DNA of 64,000 nucleotides from Xylaria sp. FL1777 (Eukaryota; Ascomycota; Sordariomycetes; Xylariales; Xylariaceae): positions 552,632 to 616,631 of the forward strand of contig MU400516.1 of assembly GCA_022578965.1 (NCBI GenBank), written 5' to 3'. Made by a program: the position numbers and the translations under genes. Below the pieces are notes generated by a model. That model saw only the letters and a program-made list of their open reading frames with translations. It was not told the origin of the DNA and searched no databases. Positions 11,873 through 22,843 of this stretch are shown here, piece after piece (within the stretch, counting starts at the first letter, position 1; each line of letters starts with the position of its first letter).

Positions 11873-13495
11873 ATGGATCGAGAAGCTATCATTGCTGCTT
11901 CCAAGAAGCACGACATCGTACCAGGAAGGGTCTACAAGTATGGCACTGCGGGCTTCCGCATGAGTGCAGATCTCCTCGACGGCGTTACCTTCCGTGTCGG
12001 CTTGCTTGCCGCCCTGCGCAGCCGTAAACAGAATGGCCAGGCTGTTGGCGTTATGGTCACCGCCAGTCACAACCCGCCTGTCGATAACGGCGTCAAAATT
12101 GTCGATCCTCTAGGGGATATGCTCGAACAAGAATGGGAGGCGTATGCCACGAACTTGGTCAATGCTCCGAGCCATGAAGAGCTGGTTGGATATTTCATCA
12201 AGCTCGCAGACACACTAAAGATCGACTTAGCATCACCCGGAAAGGTTATTGCTGGCAGAGACACTCGACCGTCGGGAATTACCCTCATCACTGCTCTCGC
12301 CGACTCACTTGCTGCTACCAACACAACCTTTGTCGACTATAAGATCCTGACTACCCCCCAACTTCACTACTTGACTCGCTGTGTCAACACTGCTGGCACA
12401 CCAGGCGCCTATGGGGAAGTCAGCGAAACGGGATATTACAACAAGCTTCTCGAAGCTTTCGACCGAGCTCTACGAGGACGAAGAGTCTCGGGCGGGCTGA
12501 CTGTTGACTGTGCCAACGGTGTCGGCGGTCCCAAATTGAACGAGCTGCTCAAGCGCCACGATTCACAGAAAACGGGCTTACAGGTCAAGGTCATCAACGA
12601 TGATGTGCTCCGACCAGAGATCTTAAACCTTGACTGTGGTGCCGACTTTGTAAAGACGAGACAGCGGGCACCACCCAACCCCAAGCCAGCTCCGGGCGAG
12701 CGATGGTGCTCGCTCGATGGTGATGCCGATCGCCTCATCTACTACTGGGTTGATCCAGATACGGGCTTCTTCATGTTGGATGGTGATCGTATTGCAACAC
12801 TCGCTGCTTCCTTCATTGCGGATCTCTCCAGAAGTGCAGGCCTTGATCACCAGTTGAGAATTGGTGTCATCCAGACCGCTTATGCCAACGGTGCTAGTAC
12901 TAAATACATCGAACAGCATCTACAACTTCCTGTTGTCTGCACGCCTACTGGTGTTAAGCACCTTCACCATGCTGCCTGTTCTTTTGACATTGGTGTTTAC
13001 TTTGAAGCGAATGGCCATGGCACCGTCCTTTTCTCACCGGATGCAATTCAGACATTCAAGACGAAAGCTCCCCAGTCTCCCGCTCAAAAGGATGCTCTAG
13101 ATGTCCTTAGCGCCCTTGCTGACCTCATCAATCAAACTGTCGGAGATGCTATCTCGGACATGCTCATGGTTGAGGTTATCCTAGCACACAAGGCATGGAC
13201 GATGAAGGATTGGGCCCTGACATACAAAGACCTCCCAAATAGACTTGTCCGCGTCGAGGTCGGCAACAAGGATCTCTTCCAAACTACTGACGCGGAACGG
13301 AAACTTAGCCACCCAGTTGGCTGTCAGGAAGAGATTGACAAGGAGGTTAAGAAGTACACCACTGGTCGCTCATTTGCGCGTGCTAGTGGCACCGAAAATG
13401 CCTGCCGCGTGTATGCGGAAGCGGCAACTAGGTCTGAGGCTGATGAGCTTGCCAATAAAGTCGCTGTCATCGTGAGACAGTATGGTGGAGTCTAA
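11873..13495 (+). CDS. AGM1: Phosphoacetylglucosamine mutase
   Basis: Interconverts GlcNAc-6-phosphate and GlcNAc-1-phosphate in the cytosolic route to UDP-GlcNAc, the precursor of chitin, N-glycans and GPI anchors. A single exon gives 540 residues from the ATG at 11873; an upstream in-frame start at 11813 would add 20 codons not expected for the family. Seen in order: YGTAGFR near 23, the phosphoserine loop TASHNPP with Ser65, the metal-binding loop DGDADR with Asp282/284/286, the sugar-binding EANGHGT, and the phosphate-binding RASGTENACR near the C-terminus. All catalytic elements are intact. Sometimes named PCM1 in fungi. It supplies the sugar for cell-wall chitin. Confidence 0.96.
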   Translation: MDREAIIAASKKHDIVPGRVYKYGTAGFRMSADLLDGVTFRVGLLAALRSRKQNGQAVGVMVTASHNPPVDNGVKIVDPLGDMLEQEWEAYATNLVNAPSHEELVGYFIKLADTLKIDLASPGKVIAGRDTRPSGITLITALADSLAATNTTFVDYKILTTPQLHYLTRCVNTAGTPGAYGEVSETGYYNKLLEAFDRALRGRRVSGGLTVDCANGVGGPKLNELLKRHDSQKTGLQVKVINDDVLRPEILNLDCGADFVKTRQRAPPNPKPAPGERWCSLDGDADRLIYYWVDPDTGFFMLDGDRIATLAASFIADLSRSAGLDHQLRIGVIQTAYANGASTKYIEQHLQLPVVCTPTGVKHLHHAACSFDIGVYFEANGHGTVLFSPDAIQTFKTKAPQSPAQKDALDVLSALADLINQTVGDAISDMLMVEVILAHKAWTMKDWALTYKDLPNRLVRVEVGNKDLFQTTDAERKLSHPVGCQEEIDKEVKKYTTGRSFARASGTENACRVYAEAATRSEADELANKVAVIVRQYGGV

Positions 13496-14463
13496 AATGG
13501 CCCTGGTAAGCGGAATGGGAAGTAGGTGTTAAAAACAGAGAAACTGATGACAGTAACGAGCTACGACTACGAAAAGTTTATCTGAGTTAGTAACAATTCA
13601 GTAATTTACCTAGAGTGGGAGCTGGGAGGTTTTTTGTTAAATAAAGACAGATAACGCATGATTATTTTTGTTTTAGCTTTAGGCAAAAAAAGATGAGCAC
13701 CGGTAGTTTATTCGTTTATCCTGAAGAGTATTGATTCATGATTTTTCAGCTAGTATCAATAGACCTTGAGAGTCCCTTGGAGACCGGTATTCTGAATAAG
13801 CTCGTCAGCCAATACTCGTGTTCCATTGTTCAAACATTGTACCGTCCATAAACGAAAGTACACATGCGACATCGTTGCAGAGCTCCGGACAGCGATTATC
13901 TACGCAGTAAGACTTTCAAAAGTTCCAGCCCAAGCGCTAGTGGCAGCGCTAATGGATATCCAGCCCAGCTCGGCGTTTTCTATCAAGGAATACGACGACG
14001 TCTAAAAACCCGATAGATCTGGCTAGGCCACGGAGATATCTCCGAACACGATTCATGAGCACGACATCGTTAATCTTGGTCTAGTGAGTTCCACCAGTTT
14101 TAGTGAAACCACCACCGAACTGGTTTAAGCCAAGGAATACCTAGATTATCTAGATCAAGAGCGTTTGGAAACCATAGTGTCTCGAAAGAACCAAACAAGA
14201 AAGACAACATTGTTGCAGATTGCCTATATCCGAACTATCAATCGATCGCAGTGGACGGGGGCAATAGACTTGTTTTGTTTTGGTTGCTATTTACTACATA
14301 GGCAGGTAGTCTAATAGTCTAGCTAGTCTAGTCCATACGCTAACCAACTCGACCAATAATCCACTGTTGAGTGGACGTTGACAAAAAAGTATCTCAAGAG
14401 TTTTGAATGGGTTTCTCTTATAGCCCTAAATTTGAAAGAGGGAGAAAAAATTGAGCAAAGAAT
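13496..14463. other. Intergenic region between AGM1 and the tRNA gene
   Basis: About 970 bp, no gene recognised. It contains a perfect 14-bp palindrome with CGG and CCG ends at 14031-14044. Confidence 0.6.
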
Positions 14464-14535
14464 TAGCTAGCGATTGTTTCGATCAATCGACCTCCGGGTT
14501 ATGAGCCCGGCGCTCTTCCACTGAGCTAGCTAGCT
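14464..14535 (-). tRNA. Initiator tRNA-Met (CAT anticodon)
   Basis: The 72-nt sequence folds as a complete cloverleaf on the minus strand: acceptor AGCTAGC with GCTAGCT, D stem GCTC/GAGC, anticodon stem CCGGG/CCCGG around CTCATAA, T stem GATTG/CAATC. The anticodon is CAT. Three features point to the initiator rather than the elongator: an A1-U72 first pair, a T loop reading ATCGAAA instead of TTC, and G-C pairs next to the anticodon loop. No intron. The terminal CCA is not encoded, as usual in nuclei. Confidence 0.93.
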
Positions 14536-15386
14536 TATGCACTTTGAGTTGTCCTTGTGCATTGTTGACTAATCAACTGGTTAATTTGTTATATCACGCG
14601 AGATTTTAGATTATAGGCATAAATCATCTTTCCCCTAAATTGCCTCGTAAATGACGCATATTAGGTACCAAGTTCCCACGCCTCCTATAGAAAGAGCGAC
14701 TCTGACTTGACTGAAGCTTTCAAAGTAAGAGGTTATGTCTTCGTGTGAAGTATTCACTCCTCGTGGGATAAATCATCAATGAACACCTTGTGCACAAGCC
14801 CATAATAGGTAGTTTATTATCACCTCTCTCGTCTCGATCCCTACATGACCCGGATGCTTGGAGAATGTACCCACGCCGATTTAGCATTCGCTGTATATAC
14901 ACCAAGTCACCAACCCAGCAAGCCAGAGCCAGCTATTCCTGCTCATAGCTAGGTCTGACCTTCAACAGTCAGTATCAACAGTCGATTTAAAGCACCAATA
15001 CAGCGTCCAGGGAAGTATCATGCGCTTTTCAAAAGCGTAGTAGGTACAACGCGCGCCACACACTACAGCACCTATAGGAGAGGATACCGAATCGAGCTCT
15101 TTTCATAACTTATTATGGATGGAACATGCATCTCTTTTGACAGTTGAGAACGCTGCCCAGCCAGAGCAGCTCCATCTCCTTCCATAGTAACTAAAGTGTA
15201 ACAATCATAACGAGAGTTAAGAGCTCTCTTAGCTACGGATTTTCCCGTCAATTTCGCTCTCTTCCTCGTCTTCTTTCTTTCCCGTTCCTGTACAATTGTA
15301 CACCCAAGATCAGGGCTTCCTATAGGCTGCGAAATCTAGTATTGAGTATTTCCTACAGACCATATCTTACAGAGTTCTAAAGAAAT
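14536..15386. other. Intergenic region, tRNA to chimeric hydrolase 3' end
   Basis: About 850 bp between the tRNA gene and the 3' end of the next gene. Only a motif-free 61-codon frame is present. Confidence 0.55.
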
Positions 15387-18300
15387 CTAGAGCTTGCCGT
15401 CTACTTCTAGCGCTGCTACAATAGCATCCTTATATGAATTCATTCCCCGCGAGCGAGGGTGAAAAGTCTTGATCTGGCGAGTCGGCAACCACCACGAGAC
15501 ATCGTCAGTTTGGTAGTTGCCATCGCTGAGATCGGCATTTGCTTTCGCGAGCCTCTGTGCCACCTCGCCGTCGGGATCTTCGGCAATCACCTGGGCCCAT
15601 CGGCATTTCCATACGTCCCATGGATCGTTGCCGGCGAAGTCATTCAGGGGTGAATCCTCATCGCACGAGGGCAGCGTGATTTTCCCTTCATCAGATAGCG
15701 CGAGTGCCTCGCTCTCATCTTGCTGAGCCGACGCGCTACTGTCGACATCAGGCCAACCGCTCAGGAAAAACCACGTGTCTTCCCGGGTTTTGTCTGGCTC
15801 GTGTACATCTTCGGTAGCACACCAGCGATGGTCAGCGCCCGCGGCAAATCGACCTGCCATAGGGACAAAGTGAGTGCGGTACGAGCCCCAGGCTTCGTTG
15901 GCGTCGTCGACAGCGTCTGCAATTGCATCATTGAGATGATCCACTAGATAATTGAGTTCACGCCGCAGATCCTGGGTGAGCATAACGATGTTATCGCCAT
16001 GCACGTATTTGTAGCCCGACCAATAGTAATCAAAGGTTGAGCTATTGGTACGCGCAAGAAGTTAGCGATGACTCTTTTGGGACCAGCTTCTCAAGGTATT
16101 TACTCACTTCTTACAATCGTCGGTTTCCGATTCAAAAAATTGGGGGTAGCCTGTTACATATAAGTCCAAACCAGGGCCATGAGCATCATATCCCTTTTGC
16201 AGGATTTTCAGATACGAAGCTGTTAACTTTGCTTTCAGTCCCTCGGAGCTTTCGTCGTCCATATGGTCTAAGGCCGCCTCTTCATACTCAATACATTTTT
16301 TGCGGTTCTTTTCGCCGTTAGACCATGGCCACGGTATGACCACGCAGTACGTGACGAGGTCCGAAAAGCCCACATCATTGCCGCCTATCGTCAGCGTGGC
16401 CACATTCGTGTCCTCCGCCGTCTTCCAGCCGTCGATACGCTTAGCCAATTCAACAGTGGTATCTCCGGAACAGGACAGCGGACCGGGCCAGACAACATTG
16501 TCGTCATCGAAGAAGTTGTTGAGGAGATCCCCATAGTTATTCGAGCCAATGCGACACTTGTCGCCCGATGTCACCCCGGTGCCCATTCCGCTTGCGTAAG
16601 AATCACCGAAGTGCGCATAGCCAGTCACTTTGAGACCTTCGTCCTCGTCTTTATCCCATACGATATAGTCCGGTACCGAGCATGATGTCTGAGCTCGTCG
16701 TTGGAGCCGAAGCCCTGTGTTGCTGGAACTCTCTATGCTTTCATTAAAGCCCCGCCTGCCTATGCGAACGTTTTCTCGGCTATTATTCCGTCTTTCTCGT
16801 CGAACCGCGACAGAGGAATCAGAGACAGTGGACGCGCCGCCCGAGTCTGGGTAAGGTATAAACCGCCCATCACACTGCTTAGTGTAGAATATCCCCGCCG
16901 CAACAAACGAGTAGCTGTCGGCATTGAATTCACTTTTACTTGCCTCACACTTCCCTTCCTTTTTGGAATCGGTCTTGTCCGCACATAGGATCTTCCCGGC
17001 ATAACTGCCGCAACCCCGGTTGAAGTCGCCTGTTGCCAATTCGGTGCAGTGCTGGTAACCATAGGCGTAATCGTAGCTCCTATATCAATGATTAGGAGAT
17101 GTCCAGAATGAATATCAATATAAGAGCTATAATGTATCCATACTTTTGTGTACCACCCATTGCATACTTCGTATGAGCTGTCTCATGTACGATGATCGAT
17201 GACTTGGTGCGCTGAAAATAACGTAGGTCTCCGGACGAGCACTTTCCCAGTGCCGTCTCTGTATAGTCGGAGATTTTACCGGGTTTGGGCTCAGTTTTGA
17301 AAAATAACTTGCAAAAGTTCATCCTCTTCTTGCCATCGTTCATATGGGCGAGATATCCTTGTGAACAAAACTTCGTTGTATTGTCGCATGTGACACCGAC
17401 TTTATAGCCGTCGCTTGTTCCACTGAGCACTAACCAAGTGTTTGAGGTCAGAGGTGATCACAGTGATTGAGATATAGGCGGAGGGTAAATGGCCATTGCA
17501 CTTACTGTTTGCCATGTACTCATATCGAGCAGCGATCTTGGCCGCAAACGCGTCATTTTCCCGCAATCCTTCGGAGAAGAAATGCTGCTTGAATGTTAGA
17601 CTCCTGTCTTGCGTGAAGGGTTTCCCTTTTTCTTCCCTAATTCTACTAGAGAAAGGGCAAATACACATACCTCGTAGTAGTCGGAGTTTGCTGGCTCGTC
17701 TGCAGCGGCCTTGGCCATCGCGTACGCCCAGCTCATCTCCGTAGTAATTACTGCTTCATCCGAACCACACGAGTCATCAGAGAAATGAACAGTAACAGTT
17801 GTTGGTGGACCGGTTCCGGCACCGCCATCATCACCATCACCCGTCCCGGCACCACCATCGCCGTCACCTGTTCCAGCACCACCATCACCATCGCCATCGC
17901 CGTCACCATCTCCGGGGAAGGTCTCAACAGGAGGGGTGTCTGTAGGAATGGTATCGATTGGATTGCAACGATTTTGCCAGAGAGTCAGTGCCCCGTTATC
18001 AGGGTTGATGGCAACGTAGTCAGCACGCTTATCGCCAGTCATCTACAGTGAAATATAATGTCAGAAATAAATGACATAAGAGGCGGTCCGAGGTGAGAAG
18101 GTGGAAAAAAAACACTTGCCTCGGCAATCTTAATAGTGAACCCGGGGCCGGTACCATCCGCGAAACTGAGCGGCGTGTTCCACCGAATCGATCCATCATC
18201 TCGGAATCCAAGATTATGCCATGATCGTGTACCGCCCGTCACACTACCAACGACGTTATAGTCCAGGAGACCATCGCCATTCGTATCGGCAAATTGGACT

Positions 18301-21051
18301 TGCCGTGCTAGAACGCCCACGCCATCAGCAACTAAATGATGAAGGCCCCAGGTTATAGGGTTCGTGCCGAGATTCTTCCACATCACGACAGCACCTAGGT
18401 CGTTCACATAGAGATAGTCATCAAAGCCATCGCCGTCCAAGCTGTAGAAGTACATTAGTCGCCAGTCGTTCCAAGGGGAGAAATAACGGGTAAGGACAGT
18501 AACCTACTCAGCAAAGCGGACGTTCCTACCCCTGAACTTCCATCCGTACGTATTTTCAATAGTTGCCCGAGGCCCCGTGGCAGCCTCACCGCGAGACGCC
18601 CAGCCCCAACCGCTGTCTGGTCCAAGATTTTGCCACCATAGGGCTCTTCCGGTATCATCATCAACCATGATATAGTCAGCGCGGCCGGAATGCGTTAAAA
18701 CACCCATTCGGATGGTATTCCGGTCACGAACTGGTCCATTTGCAATCTGGCCCAGGTCATTCCATACGTTTCTACCCTTTCCTATGTTTAAATAACCCCA
18801 TCCTCTGCCGTTTTCATCGAGCCAGAAGTAATCGCTTGTGCCATCACCATCCACTTTGTGTCGGCACTAAGTTAGCATCTCTCAATCTTACTCGAACACT
18901 CGTCGTGGAGAGCAAGCACAGATACGACTTACGGTCACAGAGAACCACTCCTTCTCCAGGCTGATACTTGCCCCCAGTACCGAGATTTTCCCACAGCGTC
19001 ACTTTTCCGGTCTTCTCGTCGACAAGCAAGTAGTCCACCTTACCATCGCCTGTCATGTCTACCAGTCGTACCTGGTCTTGTTCAGCTCCGTCTGGCCCTT
19101 CGGCAAAGGTGAAAGCCGCTAGCCATCGGGGTGCGAGTGTCGTTGCTTGCAGACGGTTGATGAGGCCATTTACTTTGCCTCCATCGCCAACGATCATATA
19201 ATCGGCCCTACCTTCACCGGTCAGGTCGCCCAAGAAGACTGTATCTCCCTTTGAGGCAGAGCCTCCGGTAGCTATCACGCCAAGTTTATAATAATCGGGC
19301 ACGACATCTGCACCGGTGTTCAACCAAGCTGTCACCTCTCCAGTGCTTTGGTTGACGAGACAGAAATCATCTCTTCCGTCACCTATCAGACACTAGAATG
19401 AGCTATTACGGAGATAAAATAACACCACGACATGTTGGATAACAAGGTATTAGGTGGAAAAGAGCAGCGTAGAATATGATTCAAGAGATACTCACCGTCG
19501 ATATCCACCATCTGAAGGGTCTTATTCGTTGCGCCGACGCCCCCAGCAATGCGGCCAATATCTTGCCACTGCCACACACCGTCCTTCTCAAGCCGGTTGA
19601 TCCATGCGTAAACCTCTCCGTCGTCTGGGTCGACGTAGATATAGTCATCCCTGCCATCTCCGTTCAAACTACGCAATCATTAGCAGAAGCCTGCCTTGTC
19701 TACCAGCGCACTAGACGGGGGAGGAAGAGGAAGTCACTCACTCGGCAAACAGCACCCCTGTACCGTGTCGACCCTTTCTTCCAGTTGCGATCTCACCAAG
19801 CTTGTTCCAATTTCCCGACGTCTTGCCATCAGCGTCTGGAATGTTAAGCCAAACATCCGTTGCGCCCGTGTCCGGGTCAACACAGGCATAGTCTTTGAGG
19901 CCATCGCCGTCAAGGTCCATGAAGTGAAGCTGCGCACGAGGACACGCGCCTTCGGCTACAACCCCCTTTTTAACCCATGCAGGTTTGAAATCACCATCAG
20001 TAGTAGCTCTGAGGCGCAAAAAGACGTTAGCTTATTAATAAAGTTGATAAGAAAAGGGGTAGGACGTACACCTTAGCACCAGTAGCAATTTGGCCAATTT
20101 TGTACCAGGATGGCGATGCTCGACAAGAATCTGGGCTGGTTGAGGACGGCGGGGTCTGTGCTTCCCCGGGCTCTACTATCCAGCCTTTATCATCTGCTTC
20201 TTGGATAGCGGCATAGTATGCGTTGGCCATTTTCACATAGCCTCCATCGTTGGGGTGTAGGAAGTCTGCCAAGTCAGAAGTAGATAGAGCTTCATTCATC
20301 GAGACCATCGTCACGTGCTTTCCAGCATCGACGTATTTAGCTACGACAGATGGGATGGCATCGTTAAAATCGTTGATCCGCGCCTGTATTGAACCAGTTT
20401 TCGATGGGATGATCTGGCATACGAAAACGGCGGCTTTGGGTGAGTGAGAGTAAATCTTGTTAATGAGATTTTCAAGGCGTGTCGGTGCGTTTCCGACGTT
20501 GCTATCGTGGTACATGTCGTTCGTTCCGGCATGGAGCAGAACAATGTTAGGGGCAGCGTAAATACCAAGATCGCTGGCCGAGTTGATTTCATCAATCAAG
20601 TAGCCGCGGTGTCCTTCGTGCTGGTCATCTAGGAATGTCCCGCTGCTTACTGACCCGACGAAGTTGACGTCGTTCCCACGAGCGGTTAGCTTTTCATGAA
20701 GGGTTAAACGGTAACCGTTGTCATCTGAGCTTTGTGCACCCCATGTGATAGAGCTAGTATACTGTCAGCACTAATTCTAGAAGTTAAGAATCGTGGTTTA
20801 TTGTAACTGGGCTGTTATTGCTAACTAGCATGAGATCATGAATGTGATACATACTCTCCTATAGGAAGTACCCTCAAGTCCACGCCGCCACCAATAGTGT
20901 CCCGGCGTTGCAGAGTCCGGGTAGGTAATATGGCGGCCTTTGCCACAGAGAACCAGAAACTAGAAACGACGAGAAAGAGTGTTATGAAATCAGAACGGGC
21001 ATTCCACCGTCGGTTGACGGTGGGTTGCGGACTGAGCTGACTCCGTGCCAT
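15387..21051 (-). CDS. Secreted multidomain chimera: SGNH hydrolase - FG-GAP/VCBS repeats - M35-like zinc protease - SGNH hydrolase
   Basis: Twelve exons join in perfect phase into 1601 residues: 20855-21051, 20070-20753, 19742-20008, 19496-19668, 18933-19382, 18508-18853, 18120-18441, 17671-18042, 17506-17587, 17144-17429, 16108-17079, 15387-16041. A signal-anchor or signal peptide (residues 20-45) is followed by LQRRDT, a kexin-type site. SGNH domain 1 (about 60-285) has GDSITWG, GTNDM and the Asp/His motif DFLHPNDGG, as in CE3-type esterases. Residues about 290-840 are FG-GAP/VCBS repeats with DGDGxxDY calcium loops. A Gly-Asp linker follows (GDGDGDGDGDGG), then a deuterolysin-like domain with HETAH near 1046, SYDYAYGYQ and FNADSYSF near 1110. 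A basic linker holds a second LQRR. SGNH domain 2 has FGDSYASG near 1218, GGND near 1293 and FHPRSRGMNSY near the C-terminus. The intron between exons 7 and 8 uses a GC donor. Domain calls come from motifs; substrates are unknown. Confidence 0.88.
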
Positions 21052-22843
21052 GCTAGTGTTCACACGTAGAGACAGCTAGCTTAAAGCTACGAAGAGGATC
21101 TCGACGTGCGTAGAAGCAGGTAAAGGATTAGGATATTTCGGAGCCATCTAGCCAACCTTTATTTATCTTCACATCTAATAGCACACCCAACCCTCCACAC
21201 TAGCATCGTAGCCAAGAACGGGGTGTCGCCATTTGAAGGTTTGCGGCCGTGCGGCACAGGGCCAGCAACAGTTAGCCCAATCGTTTGAGGATCTAGAGCA
21301 TCTAGTGATATTATTTTTGATACTTAGCTAGTTGGATGAGACGATAATTAATGAGGCGTACGGATTATCACATGGAACCACACGCAGACAGGGCCGATTG
21401 GGCAACACCTGGCTAAGATGTTATAATACTTGCTAGCGGAAACACGACCTGAGGTCTCTGATATTCAGTTTCTCCTATATACCAGTTCTATAATCTTTTC
21501 CGAGGTAGAGAACAATATAAACACAATGACATGTATACCCTCTTTCTTCCCGAGTGGCGTTGTATCACTACGTTGTCGTCCTGGGAATGAAAGTAGAGTA
21601 TGCAACTTATTTTCGTTTCGATTCTGGCTGAGAATGGGAGGATTCCCAATGAAGTATCTCCAATCTCCGAACCGCATTATTGATCGGAGAACAAGACAAA
21701 ATCGTGTATAGAATACTACCTGCGGAACTCTCCGGAATCGCAAGTAACTATTTTCTAAATGCGCTAACTCCTCCGTATTGCCTCGCTTACACATTGCGTG
21801 TTAAACATGCAAAACCCTTAGGACGAGTTACCTTTTCTAGTATCCCACTTCACACTATGGCAACCGCCAAGATATTCATTTCAGCTGAAGAGTTACAATA
21901 TTCATTGAGGCCTTGTCACGATGGTCGACCAGCTGACAAGGTGAAGATGATATGCTGGCACGCCCAGACGCATACAACCTCGCCAAGCTTTAAGCGTAAG
22001 TCAATGCCGCTTTATTTATAGCTGAACGGTGAAAGTTAAATTAATATTTTATAATGATTTTAGGAACTTTATGTTTTACTTAATCAATACATAAAGTCAT
22101 GTTACAATAAGATATATTAACCTGCTAAATCAACTTGCGTCACACTTAATCGCCTCAACACATTACTTACGCAGTAGAGACAGGGATTAATGCAACTCCT
22201 TTGCAAGACTAGATAGACTTTGATACTTCCCAGTCTTTTCAGATGCCGGGCAGTGTTGGACACCTGCATACGTAAGCCAGAATCTCAGGATCCGCTAGAC
22301 CAGGATCACTATTTCGATTGGATTATACGGAGTACGGGATGTGCCGCTTCCTACAACGCATGTTAGTAGGACCACATTGCTAAGCCATTTCCATTCCCAT
22401 GGTTGCGGCTCTCTATTTTCGGATGGATAGCAATACTCCGCTCTAGGTAGTATGCCTTGATCTCTACAATCCATTCCGTACTACTTTTCATTCCGTGTAA
22501 GTGGTGCGATACTATCACCACTCTCGCTGACCTCTCCCCGCCCCTATTCTTAAGCTTTGCATGGATGGGTAGTCCAGGCTTGAGACCGTACCCCTGCTAA
22601 CATGTGAGCAGGAATAAGAGAGAGCGCGAACACTGAGGCATCATTCATATTGACTGTGACTTCATCCCATCCGAGGGCCGAGGCTAGGTTTCTGGGGAGT
22701 ATCTAATGAGCTACTCTGCCGAGAAAAATATTCATTCTACACTTAGCAGGCCACATCAGCGAATTGCATGAGAACGACACCACTCAAGAGAAGTCTTTAG
22801 TCCGAAGTCTTCTCATCTCAGCGACCACCACGCCAAACCCACG
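21052..22843. other. Divergent intergenic region, chimera / membrane protein
   Basis: About 1.8 kb between two divergent genes, moderately AT-rich. Open frames of up to 113 codons at 21430-22021 show no motifs, signal peptides or consistent splicing, and I do not call a gene. Confidence 0.55.

Noticed and set aside
15387..21051. Reading this region as three separate genes (esterase, repeat protein, protease-lipase)
   Set aside because: No stop, start or promoter separates the parts, and all exon phases match across the whole 12-exon model.
21430..22021. Frames of 93-113 codons between the chimera and the membrane protein
   Set aside because: No motifs, no plausible splice extension and AT-rich composition like intergenic DNA.
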